DNA of 5,743 nucleotides from JBOGFI01 sp050743365 (GTDB lineage Bacteria > Actinomycetota > Acidimicrobiia > IMCC26256 > JACDBD01), in assembly GCA_050743365.1 (NCBI GenBank), contig JBOGFI010000235.1, forward strand, positions 1 through 5,743. Direction: 5' to 3'. Positions within the stretch are counted from its first letter, which is position 1; each line of letters begins with the position of its first letter. Shown one piece after another: positions 1 to 4,727 of this stretch. The position numbers were made by a program, and so were the translations under genes. The notes below the pieces were generated by a model, which was not told where the DNA came from, ran no database searches, and saw only the letters and a program-made list of their open reading frames with translations.

Positions 1-205
1 CCTCGCTGGGCGCCTCCGGCCCGGCCGCGAGCCAGTCGGTCAGGCCGGCGGGCGGGTCGGTGGCGAGGCCGAAGATCGCCGGCTGGTCGCCGCCGAGGTC
101 AGCGAGGCGAGCCCCGGCGCCGTGCCGAGCGAGGACGAGGGAGCAAGCGGCCGCCAGCACCGAGGTGCCGGAGCCGCCTTTCGGGGACCAGAGCGCGAGC
201 AGCAT
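1..205 (-). CDS. TadZ/CpaE/Ssd-like MinD-fold P-loop ATPase, N-terminus only (3' end beyond left edge)
   Basis: Only the first 68 codons are present. They begin at an ATG (203-205) placed 5 nt after a strong Shine-Dalgarno (GGAGGAG, complement of 211-217). The product opens with a beta-strand and a deviant Walker A loop, SPKGGSGTS (residues 7-15), then a helix and the stretch LADLGGDQPAIFGL near residue 40, which matches the second strand of MinD/ParA ATPases. The signature lysine (K9) is present, but the canonical Walker A lysine of KGGxGK[ST] is threonine (T14), so ATP use may be weak or absent. Relatives of this type (TadZ, CpaE, mycobacterial Ssd) localise Tad/Flp pilus machinery or influence septum placement. 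In actinobacteria such a gene typically precedes cpaF/tadA and tadBC and is divergent from a HAD-IB phosphatase, as here. The fold is clear; the exact role cannot be settled from this fragment. Confidence 0.82.
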   Translation of the reverse strand, partial: MLLALWSPKGGSGTSVLAAACSLVLARHGAGARLADLGGDQPAIFGLATDPPAGLTDWLAAGPEAPSE

Positions 206-279
206 CGCCGCTCCTCCGTTCGGATGCCCGCCGAGCGCGGGCGCGTGGACACGAACGGGGAAGCGGAGGGGAACGACGA

Positions 280-299
280 AGCTCCCCGCACGGGGAGCT
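280..299 (-). promoter_or_regulatory. 5' stem-loop at the predicted start of the TadZ-like mRNA
   Basis: Arms AGCTCCCC (280-287) and GGGGAGCT (292-299) are perfectly complementary around a 4-nt loop. The minus-strand promoter at 306-334 would start transcription at about A299, so the transcript would begin with this hairpin, followed by about 75 nt of leader. No U-tract follows on either strand, so it is not a standard intrinsic terminator. A 5' mRNA-stabilising stem or a protein-binding site are the likelier roles (inference). Confidence 0.5.
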
Positions 300-305
300 G
301 GCACG

Positions 306-334
306 AAGATACGAGCGGCGGTGACGCGTGTCAA
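306..334 (-). promoter_or_regulatory. Sigma-70-type promoter for the TadZ-like gene
   Basis: On the minus strand a consensus -35 TTGACA (334-329) is followed by a 17-nt spacer and a -10 TATCTT (311-306). The predicted start is near 299, giving a leader of about 94 nt before the ATG at 205. Both hexamers and the spacer match the housekeeping consensus closely. The -35 lies inside the region that the opposite promoter uses, so the two cannot easily fire at once. Confidence 0.65.
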
Positions 335-354
335 GGGCGCGTATCTTTGCGGCG
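321..354 (+). promoter_or_regulatory. Promoter for a leaderless phosphatase transcript
   Basis: The -10 TATCTT (342-347) is separated by exactly 7 nt from the ATG at 355, so transcription would begin at or next to the start codon. This explains why no Shine-Dalgarno is seen there. A TTGACG-like -35 (GTGACG, 321-326) has a short 15-nt spacer and is weak. The -10 is the mirror image of the opposite-strand -10 (AAGATACG at 306-313, CGTATCTT at 340-347). Confidence 0.5.
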
Positions 355-1146
355 ATGGAGGCGGCGTTCCTCGACCTCGACAAGACGATCATCGCCAAGA
401 GCTCGGTGCTCGCCTTCGGGAGGCCCTTCTATCGCGAGGGGCTGCTCTCGCGACGCGCCATCGTGAGGAGCATCTACGCGCAGGTCGTGTACATGCTCGT
501 GGGCGCCGACGAGGAGAAGATGGAGAAGCTCCGGGTGGCGATGTCGGCGATGACGCGCGGCTGGAACCGCGACCACGTCGCCTCGATCGTGCGTGAGACG
601 CTCACCGAGGTCATCGAGCCGATCATCTACGCCGAGGCACTCGAGCTCATCGACGACCACCACGCCGCCGGGCGTGAGGTCGTGATCGTGTCGTCGTCGC
701 CGGTCGAGGTGGTCGAGCCGCTGACCGAGTTCCTCGGCGCCGACACCGCCATCGCGACCCGGGCCGAGGTCGACGTCGTCGGGAACTACACGGGCGAGCT
801 CGAGTTCTACGCCTACGGCGCCAGCAAGGCCGAGGCCATCCGCGAGCTCGCGATGGAGCACGGCATCGACCTCGACGGCTCCTACGCCTACAGCGACTCG
901 GTCACCGACACGCCCATGCTCGAAACAGTCGGACATCCCGTCGCCGTGAACCCCGACAGGGAGCTCGCCCGCCTCGCGCGTGACCGTGAGTGGGACGTGC
1001 GGGTGTTCGCGCGCCCGGTCCGCCTGCGCGACCGGGTGCCGGTCCCTCCCGCCGGGCCGACCATCGCCTTGAGCAGCGTACTCGCCTTCGCCGGCGCCGG
1101 CGTGGCGGTGTGGTGGTGGCTGCGGCGGCGCGAGCACGCCGCCTGA
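355..1146 (+). CDS. HAD-IB family phosphatase with C-terminal membrane anchor (Rv3661-like)
   Basis: This encodes 263 residues of the haloacid dehalogenase superfamily, subfamily IB (SerB-related). All four motifs are visible: motif I FLDLDKT with D7 as nucleophile and D9 as acid/base; motif II VIVSSS with serines 113-115; motif III K158; motif IV YSDSVTD with Mg-binding D181 and D185. A helical cap region lies between motifs I and II. Residues about 236-254 form one hydrophobic helix followed by LRRRE, so the enzyme is probably tail-anchored with its catalytic domain in the cytoplasm. The substrate is unknown: phosphoserine and lysophosphatidate are known for relatives, and membrane attachment would suit a lipid phosphate. 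The ATG at 355 is preferred because motif I then sits at the usual distance from the N-terminus and a -10 lies 7 nt upstream. An in-frame GTG at 328 would add 9 residues. The stop overlaps the next start. Confidence 0.9.
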   Translation: MEAAFLDLDKTIIAKSSVLAFGRPFYREGLLSRRAIVRSIYAQVVYMLVGADEEKMEKLRVAMSAMTRGWNRDHVASIVRETLTEVIEPIIYAEALELIDDHHAAGREVVIVSSSPVEVVEPLTEFLGADTAIATRAEVDVVGNYTGELEFYAYGASKAEAIRELAMEHGIDLDGSYAYSDSVTDTPMLETVGHPVAVNPDRELARLARDREWDVRVFARPVRLRDRVPVPPAGPTIALSSVLAFAGAGVAVWWWLRRREHAA

Positions 1147-2129
1147 TGCCGCCCGGGCCGGCCGCACCTCGGGTCCCGCTGGCCCAGCTGCCGACGCCGC
1201 TGGAGCCGATGGATCGCCTCGCGGAGTGGTTGGGGGGCCCGCGTCTGCTCGTCAAGCGCGATGACCTCACCGGCCTCGCGCTCGGAGGCAACAAGGCCCG
1301 GAAGCTCGAGTACCTGTGCGCCGAGGCACTGGCCCAGGAGTGCGACACGCTGGTGACCGGCGGCGGTCACCAGAGCAACCACGTGCGGATGACCGCGGCG
1401 GCCGCGAACCGCCTCGGCCTCGAGTGCCACCTCGCGATCGCCGGGCGAGAGCCGTCGACATACACCGGCAACCTGCTACTCGACCGGGTGCTCGGCGCGA
1501 CGCTGCATTTCACCGGGGTCGAGGGCTACTACGAGAGTGAGTCGGCCATCGAGGCGCTGGCGGCTGGGCTCGCTGCCGAGGGTCGGCGCCCGTTCGCGAT
1601 CCCGATCGGAGGAGCGTCCGTGACGGGGGCCGCCGCCTATGTGCACGCGGCAGTCGAGCTGCTCGACCAGGTCGAAACGGGCGGCCACGGGCGGGTCGAC
1701 CAGGTGGTGGTGGCCGACGGCTCGGGCGGCACCCACGCCGGGCTGCTCGCCGGTCTCGGCGGGCGAGCGCGCGTGATCGGCGTAGACGTCGGCACGCGCC
1801 CCGACCTCGACACCGTGATCCCCCGGCTGGCTGCCCAGGCGGCCGCGCACGCCGGGCGACATATGCCGGACCCCGAGATCGTCGTCGACCACACCCGCTT
1901 CGGCGATGGCTACGGCGAGGTCACGCCCGAGTCGCTGGAGGCCATCCGCCAGACCGCCCGGCTCGAGGGCATCGTGCTCGATCCCGTCTACACCGGGAAG
2001 GCGATGGCCGGGCTCGTAGGGTGGGTGCGCGAGGGCAAGCTGGGCGACACCGGCACGGTGGTGTTCTGGCACACCGGCGGCGCGGTGGCGCTGTTCGCGC
2101 GGAAGTACGCCGACCTGTTCTCGGATTGA
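1146..2129 (+). CDS. dcyD: D-cysteine desulfhydrase / ACC deaminase family PLP enzyme
   Basis: This 327-residue enzyme has the fold-type II PLP pattern. The likely Schiff-base lysine is K50 (GGNKARKLEY), the catalytic serine is S77 (GGGHQSNH), and GSGGTHAG (192-199) is the phosphate-binding loop. Expected chemistry is cleavage of D-cysteine to pyruvate, ammonia and H2S in the cytoplasm. In ACC deaminases the two substrate-discriminating positions are Glu (DPVYEGK) and Leu (HLGG). Here they are T283 (LDPVYTGKAM) and T310 (FWHTGGA), the pattern of D-cysteine desulfhydrases. That argues against ACC deaminase, although L-cysteate sulfo-lyase (CuyA) and other D-amino-acid lyases of this family remain possible. 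The ATG at 1146 overlaps the phosphatase stop as TGATG, so translation is probably coupled. A longer in-frame opening upstream belongs to the phosphatase region and is not expected to be used. Confidence 0.88.
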   Translation: MPPGPAAPRVPLAQLPTPLEPMDRLAEWLGGPRLLVKRDDLTGLALGGNKARKLEYLCAEALAQECDTLVTGGGHQSNHVRMTAAAANRLGLECHLAIAGREPSTYTGNLLLDRVLGATLHFTGVEGYYESESAIEALAAGLAAEGRRPFAIPIGGASVTGAAAYVHAAVELLDQVETGGHGRVDQVVVADGSGGTHAGLLAGLGGRARVIGVDVGTRPDLDTVIPRLAAQAAAHAGRHMPDPEIVVDHTRFGDGYGEVTPESLEAIRQTARLEGIVLDPVYTGKAMAGLVGWVREGKLGDTGTVVFWHTGGAVALFARKYADLFSD

Positions 2130-2181
2130 GAGGAGGGCACCAGCTCAGATCGTCTAGGAAGGCCTGCCAGCGCGCGACTCA

Positions 2182-2206
2182 CGCCCGGGGCCGGGGCCAC
2201 CGGGCG
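2182..2206. terminator. Possible bidirectional hairpin between convergent genes
   Basis: CGCCCGG (2182-2188) and CCGGGCG (2200-2206) form a 7-bp perfect stem around an 11-nt GC-rich loop. The hairpin lies between the desulfhydrase stop (2129) and the end of the small membrane-peptide gene (2231), where a terminator is expected. No U-tract is present, so efficiency is uncertain. The remaining bases of this 101-nt gap show nothing recognisable. Confidence 0.3.
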
Positions 2207-2230
2207 AGAGTGACGAGCTCGGTCGGGCGA

Positions 2231-2305
2231 TCAGACCTCGCGGACCTTGCGGGCCACGGCGACGCCGATCGCGATCAGGATGAGGAGGATCAGCAGCTTC
2301 TTCAA
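2231..2305 (-). CDS. 24-residue single-helix membrane peptide
   Basis: A TTG start (2303-2305) follows a perfect AGGAGG (complement of 2312-2317) at 6-nt spacing. The product is MKKLLILLILIAIGVAVARKVREV and ends at TGA. It has two lysines, a hydrophobic helix of about 16 residues (4-19, only L, I, A, G and V) and a basic tail (RKVR). The positive charges at both ends make orientation uncertain. I do not recognise a named family. Similar very short MKKLL peptides occur in actinobacteria but are seldom annotated. The consensus ribosome site, near-ideal spacing and clean transmembrane composition argue for translation. A candidate -10 TACGAT (2349-2344, minus strand) would give a leader of about 32 nt. 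It may act as a stand-alone membrane peptide or as a small subunit of a larger complex; no function can be assigned. Confidence 0.6.
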   Translation of the reverse strand: MKKLLILLILIAIGVAVARKVREV

Positions 2306-2375
2306 CGCGGGCCTCCTGGTCGACGCGGGCGGTGCGGGACGGGATCGTACTCGGGAAGTGGCGTGCTAGACACCC

Positions 2376-2472
2376 GGCGGAGGTGAACGGGGTCTGGTGG
2401 CCCCCCTCGTCTTCAAAACGAGCGGGACGGGAGACCCCCGTCCGGTGGGTTCGATTCCTGCCACCTCCGCCG
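2376..2472 (+). tRNA. selC: tRNA-Sec (anticodon TCA), selC
   Basis: This is the selenocysteine-inserting tRNA, which reads UGA with SelB. The anticodon loop CTTCAAA (2411-2417) carries TCA at 2413-2415 on a perfect 5-bp stem (2406-2410/2418-2422). The D arm has 6 bp and a 4-nt loop (2389-2394/2399-2404), a hallmark of tRNA-Sec. The variable arm has a 7-bp stem (2425-2431/2437-2443), and the T loop is TTCGATT (2450-2456) on a 5-6 bp stem. The acceptor ends GGCGGAGGTG (2376-2385) and CACCTCCGCC (2462-2471) pair over 10 bp, followed by discriminator G2472. CCA is not encoded. The exact ends are uncertain: an 8-bp acceptor with 5-bp T stem, as in E. coli, would span 2378-2469 and leave C as discriminator. 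Suppressor or ordinary tRNA-Ser is unlikely given the D arm and anticodon. No clear promoter precedes it. Confidence 0.93.
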
Positions 2473-2477
2473 ACCGA

Positions 2478-2491
2478 GCCTCAACTGAGGC
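2478..2491 (+). terminator. Short hairpin just after selC, overlapping the scramblase stop codon
   Basis: GCCTC (2478-2482) and GAGGC (2487-2491) pair around AACT, 5 nt after the tRNA and across the stop codon of the convergent scramblase gene. The stem is short and no T-run follows, so it is at best a weak terminator or processing boundary. Confidence 0.25.
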
Positions 2492-3198
2492 CCCGGGCGT
2501 CCTGCTTGAGAGCCGTGTCCACACAAAGGGCGGTCGCCACCACCAGGCTGAGCAACGGGTCCTGGAGCGGCTCCTTGATCTCGAGGACGTAGTTGTCGGC
2601 CTGGGTGAAAACCGCTTTGGCGAAGCCACCCCAGGTCTTCGTGATGCGCGCCACCTCCGTACCCGACGAGTCCTGGACGTTGAAGTCCCACGCTCGCCAG
2701 TTCTCGGCATTGAGCGAGCCCACCGCCTGGCCACCGGCCTCGAGCGCGAACTTGATCTTGCCGAAGACGTTCCGCTGCTTCACGCGACCGACCTCGCTCC
2801 CGTCGGGTCGGGACGAAGCTCGACTTCATGATCTTGCGCGGCCGGGTCAGCACGAGCTGCGGCTGCTGACCGGAGTCGCGGATCTCGTAGCTATGGGTCA
2901 TGAACTGGTCGAGGCTCGACACGAAGCGGGCGAGCTTCTTCGCCGTGGTCTGCCCAACCTCGGCCACGAAGCCGACCGGGTTGCCGTCCTGGTCGAACAC
3001 CTCGTGCTCGGTGACCAGCTCCAACAGCTTCGGCTTCTGGTTGACGACGAGGATCGGTTCGGTGAACAGCGTCCCTCCCCCACTGGGGCCCTTCTGGATC
3101 CCGGCCTGGCGCTGCACCTGGTCCTGCACCTTCTCGGCGTCGCCGGTGCCCTGGGGCGCCCGCCACGCGTCGGACGGGTCCTGCTGCTCGTCGCTCAT
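2481..3198 (-). pseudogene. Phospholipid scramblase-related protein, interrupted by a frameshift
   Basis: The gene starts at ATG 3198 with a good ribosome site (GAGGAG, complement of 3204-3209). The first 132 residues are intact: a polar N-terminus rich in Q and D, then LFTEPILVVNQKPKLLEL from residue 44 and VFDQDGNPVGFVAEVGQ near 67-83. The family pattern then continues in another frame with PDGSEVGRVKQRNVFGKIKF and, further on, NAENWRAWDFNVQDSSG, ITKTWGGFAKAVFTQADNY and a C-terminal SLVVATALCVDTALKQDARG. Together these make a 240-residue scramblase/LURP-one-like (Tubby-type beta-barrel) protein, which in bacteria has no settled function. The break falls at two tandem TCGGG units (2803-2812, plus strand). 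A third unit would restore FVPTRPDGSEVG without a gap. As written, the ribosome would leave the frame and run on through unrelated sequence to 2413. It is either a recent mutation, a slippage-switchable gene, or an assembly error. Confidence 0.8.
2803..2812. repeat. Tandem 5-bp repeat (TCGGG)x2 at the frameshift
   Basis: Two exact copies of TCGGG (CCCGA on the coding strand) lie where the scramblase reading frame breaks. Loss of one 5-bp unit from an original three explains the frame change exactly. No other part of the gene is disturbed. Confidence 0.7.
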
Positions 3199-3240
3199 GT
3201 GCGCTCCTCTCGGGAGTTGCGGGAGAGTGTCACGGTACTG

Positions 3241-3267
3241 CGCGGCGCGAGGATGCGTCGCGCCGTG
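3241..3267. promoter_or_regulatory. Inverted repeat in the divergent region upstream of the aldo/keto reductase
   Basis: CGGCGCGA (3243-3250) and TCGCGCCG (3258-3265) are a perfect 8-bp inverted repeat with a 7-nt centre, extendable to 10 bp with one G-T pair. It lies 20 nt upstream of the reductase start, between the two divergent genes. It could be a regulator-binding site or a leader hairpin. A possible -10 for the scramblase (TACCGT, 3237-3232 minus strand) is adjacent, but no convincing -35 is seen. Confidence 0.4.
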
Positions 3268-3287
3268 ACCGACGCAGGGAGGGGCTC

Positions 3288-4283
3288 GTGGAGCTTCGGC
3301 AATTGGGACGGAAGGGCGTGCGCGTCACCGAACTGTGCCTCGGGGCGATGACGTTCGGGCGCGAGATCGACGAGGATCAGAGCCGCGCCATCCTCGACCG
3401 GTACCTCGACGCCGGCGGCAACTTCGTCGACACCGCCGACGTCTACGGAGGCGGCGCGTCGGAGGAGATCCTCGGCCGTGCCCTCGGTCCGCGCCGCGAC
3501 CGGATCGTCCTGGCGACGAAGGTGCGCATGCCGATGGGCGACGACCCGAACTCGAGCGGCGCATCGCGGCGCCACCTCCGGGAGGGCATCGAGGCCTCGC
3601 TGCGCCGCCTGCGGACCGACTGGGTCGACCTGTACCAGCTCCACGCCTGGGACTCGCGCACGCCGCTGGAGGAGACGCTGTCTACCCTCGACGACGTCGT
3701 GCGCGAGGGCAAGGTCCGCTATGTCGGCGCGAGCAACTACACCGGCTGGCAGCTGGCGAAGGCGCTCGGTGTCGCCACGCTCCACGGCTGGGAGCCGTTC
3801 GCGTCGCTCCAACCGCAGTACTCCCTCGTCTGCCGTGACCTCGAGCGCGAGCTGCTGCCGCTGTGCCGGGAGGAGGGGCTGGCGGTGCTGCCGTGGAGCC
3901 CGCTCGGCGGCGGCCTGCTCACGGGCAAGTACCGCCGCAGCGAGGAGCCGCGCCAGGGCACGCGGGCGGCGGACCGCACCCCGTCGGCGTTCCTCATGCG
4001 CGAGCGGCTGAAGGCGGAGCGGAACTTCGCCACCGCCGAGGCGGTGGGAAAGGTGGCGGCCGAGGCCGGCAAGACCCCGGCGCAGGTCGCGCTCAACTGG
4101 GTGCTGACGCGCGACAGCGTGACCGCGCCGATCCTCGGCGCCCGCACGCTCGAGCAGCTCGAGGACAACCTCGGCGCCACCGGATGGAGCCTCGACGCCG
4201 ACCAGGAGCGCGTCCTCGACGAGGTCAGCGCCATCGAGCGCGGCTACCCGTACGACTTCATCGACATGGTGAGCGGCCGCTGA
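3288..4283 (+). CDS. Aldo/keto reductase
   Basis: This 331-residue protein is a complete (alpha/beta)8-barrel NAD(P)H-dependent oxidoreductase that reduces aldehydes or ketones in the cytoplasm. The catalytic tetrad is present: D48 and Y53 (NFVDTADVYG), K78 (ATKV) and H119 (YQLHAWD). GASN (147-150), Q175 and WSPLGGGLLTGKY (203-215) line the cofactor site. GARTLEQLEDNL (284-295) is the C-terminal segment that grips the adenosine phosphate in the YajO/AKR11-like groups, which suggests NADPH preference. The GTG start at 3288 follows GGGAGGGG (3277-3284) at close spacing, and residue 2 onward (ELRQLGRKGVRVTELCLG) is the normal N-terminus. The length is typical for the family. The substrate cannot be inferred. 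It stands alone, divergent from the scramblase gene. A 12-bp palindrome (CCGCACGTGCGG, 4293-4304) just past the stop may form part of a terminator but lacks a U-tract. Confidence 0.93.
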   Translation: MELRQLGRKGVRVTELCLGAMTFGREIDEDQSRAILDRYLDAGGNFVDTADVYGGGASEEILGRALGPRRDRIVLATKVRMPMGDDPNSSGASRRHLREGIEASLRRLRTDWVDLYQLHAWDSRTPLEETLSTLDDVVREGKVRYVGASNYTGWQLAKALGVATLHGWEPFASLQPQYSLVCRDLERELLPLCREEGLAVLPWSPLGGGLLTGKYRRSEEPRQGTRAADRTPSAFLMRERLKAERNFATAEAVGKVAAEAGKTPAQVALNWVLTRDSVTAPILGARTLEQLEDNLGATGWSLDADQERVLDEVSAIERGYPYDFIDMVSGR

Positions 4284-4321
4284 CTTTCGCCGCCGCACGT
4301 GCGGGCGGAGGTTCACCAGTC

Positions 4322-4387
4322 GGCGGCGACGACCCCTTCGGCCACCAGGCTCTCGGCGACGCCATCGCGCCCATCATCACCCCGGCA
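4322..4387 (+). pseudogene. Possible remnant of an SGNH/GDSL-type hydrolase C-terminus
   Basis: One frame reads GGDDPFGHQALGDAIAPIIT with no start of its own. This resembles the end of SGNH esterases, where Asp and His of the catalytic set lie in D-x-x-HP...GHxALAxAI followed by a short tail. Here the segment between D and GH is shortened and nothing upstream matches. It could be a degraded gene end or chance in a GC-rich frame. Confidence 0.2.
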
Positions 4388-4418
4388 GACGCTCGGCGAG
4401 AGGGACGCGTTGACATCC

Positions 4419-4438
4419 CGGCGTTCCGCGGAACGCCG
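4419..4438. promoter_or_regulatory. 20-bp perfect palindrome, probable antitoxin operator half 1
   Basis: CGGCGTTCCGCGGAACGCCG is self-complementary over all 20 bases and covers the position where the -35 of the antitoxin promoter should lie (4422-4427). It ends 2 nt before the second inverted repeat. Type II antitoxins usually bind such repeats with their toxin to repress their own operon, so this is a plausible operator (inference). Confidence 0.5.
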
Positions 4439-4440
4439 AC

Positions 4441-4457
4441 GTGCTATCATGTAGCAC
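4441..4457 (+). promoter_or_regulatory. Antitoxin -10 element within an inverted repeat (operator half 2)
   Basis: GTGCTA and TAGCAC flank TCATG, forming a 17-bp inverted repeat that ends directly before the antitoxin ATG. A -10 hexamer TATCAT (4445-4450) lies inside it, exactly 7 nt from the start codon, so the transcript is probably leaderless. A protein bound here would block the promoter, as expected for autoregulation. Confidence 0.6.
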
Positions 4458-4727
4458 ATGGACCGCATCGGCGTCCGAGAGCTCCGTCAGAACGCGAGCA
4501 AGTACCTCGACCGCGTCGCGCGCGGCGAAGCCATCGAGGTCACCAACCGCGGGCGCCTCGTGGCCGTGCTCGTCCCTGCGCCGCGGCCCGGTGGGATCGC
4601 TCGGCTCGAAGCCGAGGGCCGAGTGACCAGGGCGACGAAGACCCTCGCCGACCTCGGTCCGCGGATACCAGTGCCGCCGGGCGAGGTACTCCCGTCGGAG
4701 ATGGTCTCGAGAATGCGGGACGAGTAG
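4458..4727 (+). CDS. Type II antitoxin, Phd/YefM (prevent-host-death) family
   Basis: The 89-residue product starts MDRIGVRELRQNASKYLDRV, followed by GEAIEVTNRGRLVAVLVP (residues 24-41). This is the classic DNA-binding N-terminal domain of Phd/YefM-type antitoxins, often called VapB when paired with PIN toxins. Residues from about 45 onward (including LADLGPRIPVPPGE and a final SEMVSRMRDE) form the flexible, toxin-binding tail that neutralises the partner and is degraded under stress in known systems. The ATG at 4458 has no Shine-Dalgarno but sits 7 nt after a -10, suggesting leaderless translation. The toxin gene begins 5 nt after the stop, so both are made from one mRNA. The two palindromes upstream are probably its own operators. 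Confidence 0.9.
   Translation: MDRIGVRELRQNASKYLDRVARGEAIEVTNRGRLVAVLVPAPRPGGIARLEAEGRVTRATKTLADLGPRIPVPPGEVLPSEMVSRMRDE

Noticed and set aside
328..354. GTG start at 328 for the phosphatase
   Set aside because: It would place the start inside or upstream of the -10, lacks a ribosome site, and adds residues not expected before motif I.
331..1167. Long minus-strand open frames opposite the phosphatase, desulfhydrase and reductase genes
   Set aside because: They are Arg/His/Gly-rich mirrors caused by G/C third-position bias on the coding strand, without domains or ribosome sites.
1988..2233. Reading the TGA of the 24-aa peptide as selenocysteine because selC is adjacent and the frame stays open
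   Set aside because: No clear SECIS-like hairpin follows the TGA, and the downstream frame is mostly antisense to the desulfhydrase gene with no conserved motif.
2413..2805. Continuation of the scramblase start frame past the break to give a 261-residue protein
   Set aside because: After residue 132 the frame becomes Arg/Gly-rich with no family match, while the family sequence continues in a different frame. It also runs into the tRNA gene.
4410..4415. TTGACA as the -35 of the antitoxin promoter
   Set aside because: It lies 29 nt from the TATCAT -10, far beyond the 16-18 nt needed, and no -10 sits at proper distance from it.
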